A stretch of DNA of 64,000 nucleotides, taken from the NCBI GenBank assembly GCA_000525025.1, contig JCKJ01000001.1, positions 2,170,001-2,234,000 on the forward strand, read 5' to 3'. The translations under genes were made by a program, and so were the position numbers. A model generated the notes under the pieces. It saw nothing but the letters and a program-made list of their open reading frames with translations, was not told the origin of the DNA and ran no database searches. Numbering within the stretch: the first letter of the stretch is position 1; every line of letters starts with the position of its first letter. This DNA comes from Methylophilaceae bacterium 11. GTDB taxonomy: Bacteria > Pseudomonadota > Gammaproteobacteria > Burkholderiales > Methylophilaceae. This document shows positions 8,634-19,081 of this stretch, in pieces.

Positions 8634-9551
8634 ATGACTGATATTCATCAAGCACACACCGCCCTAGGTGATGTTGCTGCACGCACGCTATCGAATGCGA
8701 CCAAAACCGTACCCATGATGGGTACGATTACCCCTCGCTGGTTAGTGCATTTATTGCACTGGGTGCCAGTGGAGGCAGGTATCTATCGCGTCAATAAAGT
8801 CAAAGACCCAAGTGCAATTGAAGTCGACTGCTCGGCTAAAGATGAGCGTGAGATTCCTGCGACTTTTGTGGATTATGAAGAGTGGGGCCGAGAGTATGTG
8901 CTGAATGCTGTGAATACTGCAGTGGACGTGCATACCCGCGTTTCTGATTTATATAGCAGCCCGCATAACCAAATTAAAGAGCAATTACGCCTGACGATCG
9001 AGACTGTAAAAGAGCGTCAAGAGAGCGAGCTCATTAATAACAAAGAGTACGGTTTATTGCACAACATCGTCGATAGCCAAAAAGTGAAATCCAGAACAGG
9101 CTATCCTACACCTGATGATTTAGATGAGTTATTGGCTAAAGTATGGAAAGAGCCTGCGTTTTTCTTAGCGCACCCACAAGCCATTGCGGCATTTGGTCGC
9201 GAATGCACACGCCGCGGTGTACCTCCACCAACCGTTGCATTATTCGGCTCACAATTTATCACTTGGCGCGGCGTACCGCTGATTCCTTGCGATAAATTAC
9301 GCATCACCAATGGCAAAACAAACATTTTGCTGTTACGCACAGGTGAAAGCCGTCAAGGTGTGGTGGGGTTATATCAACCTAACTTACCTGGCCAGCAAAC
9401 CATGGGCTTATCTGTACGCTTTATGGGCATCAACCATAAAGCCATTGCTTCATACTTGATTTCTTTATATTGCTCATTAGCGGTATTGACCGATGATGCG
9501 ATTGCCGTGCTAGAGAATGTAGATGTAGGCAACTACTATGACTATAAATAA
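8634..9551 (+). CDS. Family 2A encapsulin shell protein (SrpI-like)
   Basis: The 305-residue product matches the family 2A encapsulin shell, an HK97-fold protein that self-assembles into a closed nanocompartment; the reference member is sulfate-starvation-induced SrpI of Synechococcus. Recognisable stretches are TITPRWLVHLLHWVPVEAGIYRVN (split, ~32-55), the YVLNAVNTAVDVHTRVSDLY region (~88-107), and a C-terminal domain ending MGINHKAIASYLISLYCSLAVLTDDAIAVLENV. There is no signal peptide or membrane segment. AGGAG precedes ATG 8634. Its last 14 bases overlap the cargo gene, implying coupled translation of shell and cargo. Recognition rests on sequence memory and on the diagnostic gene pair. 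Confidence 0.9.
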   Translation: MTDIHQAHTALGDVAARTLSNATKTVPMMGTITPRWLVHLLHWVPVEAGIYRVNKVKDPSAIEVDCSAKDEREIPATFVDYEEWGREYVLNAVNTAVDVHTRVSDLYSSPHNQIKEQLRLTIETVKERQESELINNKEYGLLHNIVDSQKVKSRTGYPTPDDLDELLAKVWKEPAFFLAHPQAIAAFGRECTRRGVPPPTVALFGSQFITWRGVPLIPCDKLRITNGKTNILLLRTGESRQGVVGLYQPNLPGQQTMGLSVRFMGINHKAIASYLISLYCSLAVLTDDAIAVLENVDVGNYYDYK

Positions 9552-11433
9552 TCCACACGATTTGGCCTCCTATGAACCAGAGGCCATACTTGCAGCATTG
9601 CCGGGTGATCACCCGCGCATGGCAGCGGCGTTGGCGATTGGTCGTGAGGCCAGCAATACCGGGCACTTGGATGTGGCTGAGCTTAGCCGTTTAGCCAATG
9701 AAATCTTTGCAGAAGGGTTTCCAGCAGGCTCGCCATTCAAGCAGCAGGAATCTTTTCCATCCAATGCCTCGTTAAGCCATATTGCCAGTGACAGCGTGTT
9801 ACCAAATACGCAGCCACCAGCGCTACCTGATGGCGATTTGCGCGCTGCACTAGAGAATAGTTTGGCTACGCAAGCGCTACCTAATCATGAAGCCTTGCAC
9901 CCACAGCTTGCACGACCTATATCTACACAGCCTACATTTGCATTGCCTACATTTTCACAATTGGGGCTTGCACACCAGGTTGTAGACATTGATCAATTGC
10001 TGCTTGGCGCGGTAGATCCTTACCAATCTGAGCTAGCGCAGCTGTTTGGTAACAATGCATTGGCGGCTACGCCGCAAAGCGCGACTAGCCTTGCTTTGCC
10101 AGCTAGCGAGCAGTTACCGCTGTTACAAAATTCGCAGGCCTATTATTTTTTGGCGGAGACAGCTGCTCCAGCCACCAAATCCGTGCCTGCGTTTACCAGT
10201 GCACATCCCGCATTTGATGTGCATGCGGTACGCAAAGATTTTCCCATCTTGCGTGAATTGGTGAATGGCCGACCACTGATTTGGTTTGATAACGCAGCCA
10301 CTACGCAAAAACCACAAGTGGTGATTGACCGCATCAGCCAGTTTTACCAGCATGAAAATTCTAATATTCACCGTGCTGCACATGCTTTAGCTGCGCGTGC
10401 AACTGATGCTTATGAAGAAGCCCGCGAAACCGTGCGACGCTTTATCAACGCGCCATCGGTGGATAATATTGTGTTTGTGCGTGGCACGACCGAGGCGATT
10501 AACCTAGTGGCCAAGACTTGGGGTAAAAAGCATCTGGGCGTAGGTGATGAGATTGTCATTTCGCACTTAGAGCATCACGCCAACATTGTGCCTTGGCAGC
10601 AACTTTGCCAAGAAACAGGTGCTGTGCTCAAAGTGGCTCCGGTGGATGACAGCGGCCAAATACTATTGGATGAGTACCAAAAATTACTGACCTCCAAAGT
10701 GAAATTGGTCTCGTTTACCCAAGTATCCAATGCCTTGGGCACTGTGACGCCAGCCGCAGAAATGATTGCGATGGCACAACGTGTGGGAGCAAAAGTATTG
10801 TTGGATGGGGCGCAGTCTGTATCGCACATGCGTACTGATGTACAAGCGCTAAATCCAGATTTCTTGGTGTTCTCCGGACACAAGATATTTGGGCCTACCG
10901 GTATTGGCGTATTGTATGGCAAGCAAGATGTACTTAACGACATGCCAGCATGGCAAGGTGGCGGCAATATGATTCAAGATGTGACCTTTGAAAAAACGGT
11001 CTATCACCAAGCGCCAGCCAAGTTTGAAGCTGGCACCGGCAACATTGCCGATGCAGTAGGGTTGGGCGCTGCATTGCAATATGTTGAACGTATTGGCATT
11101 GAAAATATTGCCCGGTACGAGCACGCATTGCTTGAGTACGCCACGCAAGCAATGAGCCAAATCGACGGTATCCGCTTAGTGGGTACTGCGCAAGACAAAG
11201 CCAGCGTATTGTCGTTCCAGCTCAGAGGTTATCAAAGTGAAGAAGTAGGTGCCGCATTGAACGAGGAAGGCATTGCTGTGCGTTCCGGGCATCATTGTGC
11301 ACAACCTATCTTACGACGCTTTGGTTTGGAAACCACAGTGCGTCCATCTCTAGCGTTTTACAACACCACGGCTGAAGTAGATGCCATGGTGCGTGTATTA
11401 CGCAAGTTGTCCTCTGCACGTTATGTCGCCTAG
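9538..11433 (+). CDS. Encapsulin cargo: SufS-type cysteine desulfurase with long N-terminal extension
   Basis: PLP enzyme that removes sulfur from cysteine as enzyme-bound persulfide, yielding alanine. Residues ~227-631 are a complete SufS-like domain: PLP lysine K449 in FSGHK, histidine-rich SHLEHHANIVPW, and catalytic C587 in RSGHHCAQP. The first ~226 residues are unlike SufS: a short helical start (1-60), then a Pro/Ala/Gln-rich low-complexity stretch with motifs such as FALPTFSQLG, as expected of the disordered segment that targets cargo into family 2A shells. The gene overlaps the shell gene by 14 bases and ends at a strong terminator. No sufBCD or sufE is nearby, so Fe-S assembly is not the obvious role. 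Confidence 0.93.
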   Translation: MTINNPHDLASYEPEAILAALPGDHPRMAAALAIGREASNTGHLDVAELSRLANEIFAEGFPAGSPFKQQESFPSNASLSHIASDSVLPNTQPPALPDGDLRAALENSLATQALPNHEALHPQLARPISTQPTFALPTFSQLGLAHQVVDIDQLLLGAVDPYQSELAQLFGNNALAATPQSATSLALPASEQLPLLQNSQAYYFLAETAAPATKSVPAFTSAHPAFDVHAVRKDFPILRELVNGRPLIWFDNAATTQKPQVVIDRISQFYQHENSNIHRAAHALAARATDAYEEARETVRRFINAPSVDNIVFVRGTTEAINLVAKTWGKKHLGVGDEIVISHLEHHANIVPWQQLCQETGAVLKVAPVDDSGQILLDEYQKLLTSKVKLVSFTQVSNALGTVTPAAEMIAMAQRVGAKVLLDGAQSVSHMRTDVQALNPDFLVFSGHKIFGPTGIGVLYGKQDVLNDMPAWQGGGNMIQDVTFEKTVYHQAPAKFEAGTGNIADAVGLGAALQYVERIGIENIARYEHALLEYATQAMSQIDGIRLVGTAQDKASVLSFQLRGYQSEEVGAALNEEGIAVRSGHHCAQPILRRFGLETTVRPSLAFYNTTAEVDAMVRVLRKLSSARYVA

Positions 11434-11453
11434 TTTTATCTAAGCGATCATGC

Positions 11454-11488
11454 AAAAAAGGCTCAATCATCATGATTGAGCCTTTTTT
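11454..11488. terminator. Bidirectional intrinsic terminator
   Basis: An 11-bp perfect stem (11460-11470 with 11472-11482) is flanked by six A on the left and six T on the right, so it can terminate the rightward desulfurase operon and the leftward gene at 11499-11993. Confidence 0.92.
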
Positions 11489-11498
11489 ATGTCCAATA

Positions 11499-11993
11499 TT
11501 AAAGTGAGCTAAGCGCCTGCGAGAGCGCAACTAGATAATCTGTATTTTTTGTATCATGGTGTCCAGTTGCTTTAGGATAGGTTGTGGTGTGATACACGGC
11601 ATTGGTGACAGCACGGACTTTCACAGCACGTGAAATTTCATGGCCTTGCTGATTAAAATAAATCACGGCGGGTAGTTGATCTTGGGCAAGGCCAAAACGT
11701 TTTAATTGCTGCTGAAAGCCAAGCCCCTCTGACGTAATGAATACGGGCGCGTAATAGCGATTACTTTCTACCTCGGTGAGCAGCTTATCGGTTAACGCGG
11801 TGGCATCCTCACCGTGTGCGGCAATACCAAGAATAACGCCTTTACCACTTTGTTGAATTTTTGCGACTACGCGCTGCTCGATACTGGGCGAGTTGGCAGG
11901 CTGGCCAACACTTTGTGCTGCCAGTAATATCCACGCCAAGATAAACACCGAGGCGCTGAGTATTGTTTTAAATTGTACGGATTGGAATGACAT
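11499..11993 (-). CDS. Unknown exported protein with thioredoxin-like features, no CxxC
   Basis: A 164-residue protein with an N-terminal hydrophobic segment (~8-27) that is a signal peptide or anchor. The middle resembles a thioredoxin-type fold (GVILGIAAHGE, then LPAVIYFNQQGHEISR near 110-125), but the Cys pair is absent and I cannot name a family. It is not a rhodanese: there is no active-site cysteine loop. GAGGAG precedes ATG 11993. It is the last gene of the yezD-porin-sbp2-DUF2325 run on the same strand, so a role in periplasmic sulfur handling is a contextual guess only. Confidence 0.7.
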   Translation of the reverse strand: MSFQSVQFKTILSASVFILAWILLAAQSVGQPANSPSIEQRVVAKIQQSGKGVILGIAAHGEDATALTDKLLTEVESNRYYAPVFITSEGLGFQQQLKRFGLAQDQLPAVIYFNQQGHEISRAVKVRAVTNAVYHTTTYPKATGHHDTKNTDYLVALSQALSSL

Positions 11994-12054
11994 AGCAATC
12001 TCCTCACATCATGAATATTAAGGGGTTAGCTACATAGAATGAAGCTAAGTTAAA

Positions 12055-12393
12055 CTAGACGACGATGAATGGTTGTAATGTCTTGCGACATCCAGACAAC
12101 ACTGCGCTGTCTTGCCCTAGTTGTTTCATGAGATGCTCGCGTGCATGGGTGAGATTGGTGGCATAGACAATTTTCAAATGTCGCTTGCTGGCCGCACGCT
12201 TAATTGCATACGTAAATGAGTGGTTGATCCAAGAAGTGACCAACACCACTAATTCGGTATTCTGTGGGATTTTTTTGTGATGGTCCCCTGCCTTACGGCC
12301 AGACCAATGTTCAATATCATGATGACCATATTCGGAAACGATCTTTTTAAGACCATCAATCTGATCACCGCCTACGATTAATACTGTACTCAT
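12055..12393 (-). CDS. DUF2325-type protein, 112 aa
   Basis: A small cytosolic protein with the DUF2325 pattern: LIVGGDQIDGLKKIV at the start, HIEHWSGRK-like motif near 26-33, and VTSWINHSFTYAIKRAA near 52-68. The N-terminal GG turn resembles a nucleotide- or cofactor-binding Rossmann-like start, but no biochemical function is known to me. It sits between sbp2 and the 164-aa exported protein on the same strand, so it probably belongs to the sulfur-limitation operon. A structured hairpin precedes its ribosome-binding site. Confidence 0.78.
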   Translation of the reverse strand: MSTVLIVGGDQIDGLKKIVSEYGHHDIEHWSGRKAGDHHKKIPQNTELVVLVTSWINHSFTYAIKRAASKRHLKIVYATNLTHAREHLMKQLGQDSAVLSGCRKTLQPFIVV

Positions 12394-12412
12394 GATAAGA
12401 GTCTCCTAATAA

Positions 12413-12442
12413 GCCCGGACCGAATTGTGTTCGGAACCGGGC
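12413..12442 (-). promoter_or_regulatory. GC-rich intercistronic hairpin upstream of the DUF2325 gene
   Basis: GCCCGG (12413-12418) pairs with CCGGGC (12437-12442), and CCGAA (12420-12424) with TTCGG (12430-12434). No T-run follows, and the ribosome-binding site of the DUF2325 gene begins a few bases later. It is better read as an mRNA-stability or processing element that lets sbp2 be more abundant than downstream genes than as a full terminator. Confidence 0.5.
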
Positions 12443-12504
12443 ATGTCAATCTTAGCTAACTTATTGTTATTAAATAATCTTGTTATTAAATAATTTTTGT
12501 TACT

Positions 12505-13512
12505 TTACTTTTGATAGATCTCGTCAAACACACCACCATCGGCAAAGTGTGTTTTTTGCGCTTTTTGCCAGCCACCAAATACATCGTCAATTTTGATCAG
12601 GCTAATACTTGGGAATTGCTTCTCGTATTTTTTAGCCACAGATTCCAATGTTGGACGATAGTAGTTTTTAGCAGCAATTTCCTGGCCTTCTTCAGAGTAC
12701 AAGTACTCCAAATACGCTTGCGCCACTGCACGTGTTTTACGTTTATCCACGACTTTATCAATCACAGTCACAGGCGGTTCTGCCAGAATAGAAAGCGTAG
12801 GCACGACGATTTCAAACTTGTCCGGACCTAACTCTTTTTGCGCTAAGAACGCTTCGTTTTCCCATGAGATCAATACATCACCAATACCGCGCTCCACAAA
12901 TGTCGTCGTCGACCCACGTGCACCGCTGTCTAACACCGGCACGTTTTTGAAGATTTTCTTCACAAAGTCACGTGCTTTTGCATCGTCGTTATTGTTGTGT
13001 TTAAGCGCATAGGCATACGCTGCTAAATAATTCCAACGTGCACCACCCGATGTTTTAGGGTTAGGCGTAATCACAGAAATACCTGGTTTAGTTAAATCAT
13101 TCCAATCTTTAATGCCTTTAGGGTTACCTTTACGCACCAACAATACAATTGTTGAAGTGTAGGGTGAGCTATTGTGCGGTAAACGTTTTTGCCAATCTTT
13201 CGGAATCAACTTGGCTTTGGCACCAATCTCGTCAATGTCGTAAGAGAGTGCTAGCGTCACCACATCTGCGGCCAAGCCATCAATCACGCCACGTGCTTGC
13301 TTGCCGGAGCCACCGTGCGATTGTTTAATCGTCACGTTATCGCCAGTTTTTTCTTTCCAATGTTTAGCAAATGCTGCGTTGTAATCCACATATAACTCAC
13401 GGGTTGGGTCATAAGAGACGTTAAGCAAGCTAATGTCTGCCGCCCATGTTACCAACGGCACAAACAGTGCGCCAATCAGCAAGGTCTTTTTCAAAATATT
13501 TAATGTTTGCAT
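12505..13512 (-). CDS. sbp: Periplasmic sulfate-binding protein (second copy)
   Basis: A 335-residue Sbp with signal peptide (~1-24, [10 protein letters not shown]) and the same landmarks as the first copy: [49 protein letters not shown]. The acid-amide pocket residues around [10 protein letters not shown] are kept, so it should bind sulfate or a close analogue. No permease gene is adjacent; it presumably feeds CysTWA encoded at 2442-5313. It is transcribed 41 bases after the porin gene, pairing an outer-membrane channel with a periplasmic binder. Confidence 0.92.
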   Translation of the reverse strand: MQTLNILKKTLLIGALFVPLVTWAADISLLNVSYDPTRELYVDYNAAFAKHWKEKTGDNVTIKQSHGGSGKQARGVIDGLAADVVTLALSYDIDEIGAKAKLIPKDWQKRLPHNSSPYTSTIVLLVRKGNPKGIKDWNDLTKPGISVITPNPKTSGGARWNYLAAYAYALKHNNNDDAKARDFVKKIFKNVPVLDSGARGSTTTFVERGIGDVLISWENEAFLAQKELGPDKFEIVVPTLSILAEPPVTVIDKVVDKRKTRAVAQAYLEYLYSEEGQEIAAKNYYRPTLESVAKKYEKQFPSISLIKIDDVFGGWQKAQKTHFADGGVFDEIYQK

Positions 13513-13553
13513 TATGTTTTATCTTTCTCTTTGTACTTAATTAAGGTGCTTAA

Positions 13554-15278
13554 TTAAAAGCCCAATAAAGTGAGTTCGGTGTAGAAGAAGTTTGAGCTAT
13601 CTGAGCGATTTTGGTCAAAGGCAGTGCGATTCGCTGCCGTAGCACTTACCGCATCTTGTACAAAATCACCGGCCCAGAAATGCGCGTAGCCTAAGTTAAG
13701 CGAAGCATATTGATTCAGTGGGAAACGTACCCTTAAGTCATACTCTTTACCCAAATCTCTGCCAGACCTGCCACTTGCATCCTGTAAGTTGTTACCCGCA
13801 GCCCAACGGTCTGTCGCATCATCCAAGTGATACCAACTGAAGCCAGTGTCGACTTTTACGTTATCTAGGAAAGGGACTTTTGGATCAAACTCAACACGCA
13901 CTTTGGCCGCACGGATATTGTTCATTTGCACATAGTCATTGTTGGACCAAGGGCGCGCAAACCCAAACAAGCGGTCAAAACCCTGCGCATCAGAAGTATC
14001 GGTATTCGTGTTACCGCCTGATACATGGTCACCACTGGCAACGCCGTAAGAAGCACTCAAACGTGGTTTCCATGATTGCTTGGCGAAAGTGTAACCAATT
14101 TCCGCGTTATAGGCATAAGCATCATGATCGACAGTAATATAGCGGCCAGCGGCTACCGTTGTGCCGATAAAACGCTCTACATGCCCCCATTGTTTATTGT
14201 AAGCAGCATCGTAGTCCCACTGTGTGCCTGGAATCACGCCATATACGCGGATACCACCAGTGCTCACTTCCCGATCAATACTCGCTCTTGCTTGCTGTAT
14301 CGCAGTGTAAACAGTGCGATCGTTATACGCTGAGCCATTTCCGTCATACTGAACCTTGCTGCCATCCTGCTTCAAATAGAAGTAGTATGGTTGTATCGTC
14401 ACGTATTCAGACCAGCCGCGCCAATCGCCCACAAGACCGTAAAATTTCTGAGCGTGATCGATTTTATCCAACTGCGAAGTAAAGCGCTGTATCGGTTGTA
14501 CTGCAAACGCTTCTAGCTGCCAGTCATTTTTCTTCTCACCAATATTGGCACGAACACCCTGGAAAGTATTCGTTGTGTTGCGCCATTCGTTACGCGCAAT
14601 CAAACGACGATCCAAATCTTCCCAAGCTAAACGACCACCACGCACCCAGAATGGACGGCTATTCCCTAGATCATCTTTCCCGAAAATACTGTCTTTGTAA
14701 TACAGTTCCAAGTAAGCCTGCAGAATGTCTGCATGGTCGATATCTCTTGGATCGCTAGACAAGCGACGATCAGTGCTGTCGTTGTAATCACTGTGATTAC
14801 GACGAGAATCTTGCAATTCAACGGCGAAACGGAATGGGTCAAGAATATTTTTCAAGCCCACATAAGCACGTGAACGCAGTAAGAGTGGGTCATCAATGTT
14901 TTCTCGTGCACGACGGAAATCGTTTTGGCGGCTCTCATAACGCGCACGATACTCAAAACCAACATCCAGCCAATCTACATCGGAAAATGCATCAAAATCT
15001 TTCAGCCAAGTTTTGTTGGCCTGTTTGACATACTTAGGTGGCTCGGTTTCTTTTTGTGTGCCATAACTGCGGCGCTCAACGTAGTAACCATTTGCGGCTT
15101 TGGCAGCGGCTTTTTCTTCGGCCTTGATTTCCTCTAAACGCGCTTTGACTTTTTCCTGTTGTGCTGCGTCCTCTTGTGTAACCTCTGCAGTTGCTGCGGC
15201 TTCCTCACTCCAGCCTAAAGCTGGGTTTAAGATCATCCCTGATAATGCTAATGCGCGAATAATTGTTTTATATTGCAT
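13554..15278 (-). CDS. Alginate-export-family outer-membrane porin
   Basis: A 574-residue outer-membrane beta-barrel of the AlgE-like family. A signal peptide ends near residue 24 (LNPALGWSEE). It is followed by an acidic/alanine-rich helical stretch (~25-60) that may form a coiled coil, then the family start VDWLDVGFEYRARYESR and many aromatic-ended beta strands to a terminal LTLLGF. ATG 15278 is preferred to TTG 15287 because AGGAG overlaps the latter. Between yezD and sbp2, its substrate is more plausibly sulfate, sulfonates or sulfate esters than alginate; that is inference from context. Confidence 0.82.
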   Translation of the reverse strand: MQYKTIIRALALSGMILNPALGWSEEAAATAEVTQEDAAQQEKVKARLEEIKAEEKAAAKAANGYYVERRSYGTQKETEPPKYVKQANKTWLKDFDAFSDVDWLDVGFEYRARYESRQNDFRRARENIDDPLLLRSRAYVGLKNILDPFRFAVELQDSRRNHSDYNDSTDRRLSSDPRDIDHADILQAYLELYYKDSIFGKDDLGNSRPFWVRGGRLAWEDLDRRLIARNEWRNTTNTFQGVRANIGEKKNDWQLEAFAVQPIQRFTSQLDKIDHAQKFYGLVGDWRGWSEYVTIQPYYFYLKQDGSKVQYDGNGSAYNDRTVYTAIQQARASIDREVSTGGIRVYGVIPGTQWDYDAAYNKQWGHVERFIGTTVAAGRYITVDHDAYAYNAEIGYTFAKQSWKPRLSASYGVASGDHVSGGNTNTDTSDAQGFDRLFGFARPWSNNDYVQMNNIRAAKVRVEFDPKVPFLDNVKVDTGFSWYHLDDATDRWAAGNNLQDASGRSGRDLGKEYDLRVRFPLNQYASLNLGYAHFWAGDFVQDAVSATAANRTAFDQNRSDSSNFFYTELTLLGF

Positions 15279-15355
15279 TGTCTTCAACTCCTAATCGTCT
15301 TCCAGTGGTCTGGTCAATGGTTTTTAATGATTGGTTTAGCGCCAGATGCTGGTAG

Positions 15356-15553
15356 CTATTTTTTAAAAGCAGTTGATTTTGTTTCAAACCTGACTTTTTC
15401 ACGACGCTCAATTTGCGTCACACGTCCATCGTGCACAGTGATTTCTACGGAGCCATACCCGGTTTGCTTTTGTATCAAAGAAATTGCATTGGCAATGGCT
15501 GTTAATACAGCTTCGTCATTTTCTTGAGTGAATTTTGGTTGAACTAAGCTCAT
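15356..15553 (-). CDS. YezD-family (DUF2292) small protein
   Basis: The 65-residue product has the YezD pattern: a helical start, then GYGSVEITVHDGRVTQIERREKVRF split over residues 32-56, a short beta-hairpin with the conserved DGxVxQIExxEKxR motif. The family is small, cytosolic, of unknown biochemistry, and often found beside sulfate-uptake genes. Here it is the first gene of the leftward run yezD-porin-sbp2-DUF2325, which fits a sulfur-limitation regulon. Confidence 0.85.
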   Translation of the reverse strand: MSLVQPKFTQENDEAVLTAIANAISLIQKQTGYGSVEITVHDGRVTQIERREKVRFETKSTAFKK

Positions 15554-18120
<2,567 letters not shown>

Positions 18121-18150
18121 GTATAGTTAGCCAGTTGCAATACAAATCCT

Positions 18151-18183
18151 AGGCGAGATACATACAGCATTTGCATCTCGCCT
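18151..18183 (+). terminator. Hairpin after katG
   Basis: AGGCGAGAT (18151-18159) pairs perfectly with ATCTCGCCT (18175-18183). The following bases are not a clean T-run, but TTTT occurs about ten bases on. It lies between convergent katG and the SDR gene and could serve either. Confidence 0.5.
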
Positions 18184-18204
18184 GGGCTATCGTTTTATCG
18201 TTTA

Positions 18205-18963
18205 TTAGATGAGCATCCCTCCAGACACCTCAATTCTTTGCGCATTTACCCAACGATTATTTTCCGATAACAAAGCGGCAATCATTGGGCCAATATCATC
18301 TGGCACCCCTACTCTACCAAGTGCCGTTTGAGAGGCAATGTAAGCATTTACTTCTTTGTTATCACGCACCAAGCCGTCACCAAAATCTGTTTCAATCGCG
18401 CCGGGTGCTACGGTATTCACATTAATTCTGCGTGCGCCCAACTCTTTGGCCATATACCGTGTGAGCACTTCAATACCACCTTTCATGGCGGCGTATGCGC
18501 TGTACCCCGGCAAAGCAAAACGTGCTAAACCACTGGAGATATTGATAATGCGGCCGCCATCATTTAACAGCGGCAACATTGCTTGGCTTAAAAAATAAGT
18601 CGATTTGAGATGTATATTCACCATGTCATCAAACATCGCTTCGGTCGTTTCTGCAAAAGGTGCTGTCACACCAGTGCCCGCATTGTTGACCAAATAATCA
18701 AACCGTTCCGTTTGCCAATTGCTTTGCAACACTTGCTGTAAGCGCGCGGCAAAATCTGCAAATGATTTGGCATGCGTCACATCTAACTGCAAAGCAGCTG
18801 CTTTGCGCCCCATGCGCTGGATCTCAGCCACCACGGCCTCCGCTGCATCTTTTTTGCTGTGATAGGTTAGCACTACATCAATCCCTTGTGCAGCCATCGC
18901 CAACGCCGTATTTTTGCCAAGACCACGGCTTGCCCCTGTAATCAGTCCAATGTTGACTTGCAT
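18205..18963 (-). CDS. Short-chain dehydrogenase/reductase
   Basis: A 252-residue classical SDR that uses NAD(P)H. It has TGASRGLG at the N-terminus, NNAG near residue 90, a serine in INISSGL and YAAMK as the catalytic Tyr-x3-Lys, so it should be active. ATG 18963 follows AGGAGA at good spacing; the TTG nine codons upstream is rejected. It is divergent from a LysR gene, the usual arrangement of a regulator and its target. The substrate cannot be told; 3-oxoacyl-ACP reductase-like and xenobiotic carbonyl reductases are equally possible. Confidence 0.88.
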   Translation of the reverse strand: MQVNIGLITGASRGLGKNTALAMAAQGIDVVLTYHSKKDAAEAVVAEIQRMGRKAAALQLDVTHAKSFADFAARLQQVLQSNWQTERFDYLVNNAGTGVTAPFAETTEAMFDDMVNIHLKSTYFLSQAMLPLLNDGGRIINISSGLARFALPGYSAYAAMKGGIEVLTRYMAKELGARRINVNTVAPGAIETDFGDGLVRDNKEVNAYIASQTALGRVGVPDDIGPMIAALLSENNRWVNAQRIEVSGGMLI

Positions 18964-19005
18964 GTTGTTTCTCCTATGGTTGTGAATCAATGAACGTCAT
19001 TCTAT

Positions 19006-19019
19006 TGATTAATTAATCA
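19006..19019. promoter_or_regulatory. Candidate LysR operator
   Basis: TGATTAATTAATCA is a perfect 14-bp palindrome in the 118-base gap between the divergent SDR and LysR genes, matching the AT-rich interrupted dyads bound by LysR regulators. Confidence 0.45.
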
Positions 19020-19081
19020 GCGATAAATATGCAATATTTGATTACACTGTTCATAATAAATTAACAATAAACAGTATCTAT

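Noticed and set aside
9538-11433. Fe-S assembly (SUF) desulfurase
   Set aside because: No sufBCD, sufE or sufU nearby, and the long extension plus shell gene indicate encapsulated cargo instead.
11499-11993. Rhodanese, which often accompanies family 2A encapsulins
   Set aside because: No cysteine-containing active-site loop and no rhodanese signature; the thioredoxin-like reading fits better, though weakly.
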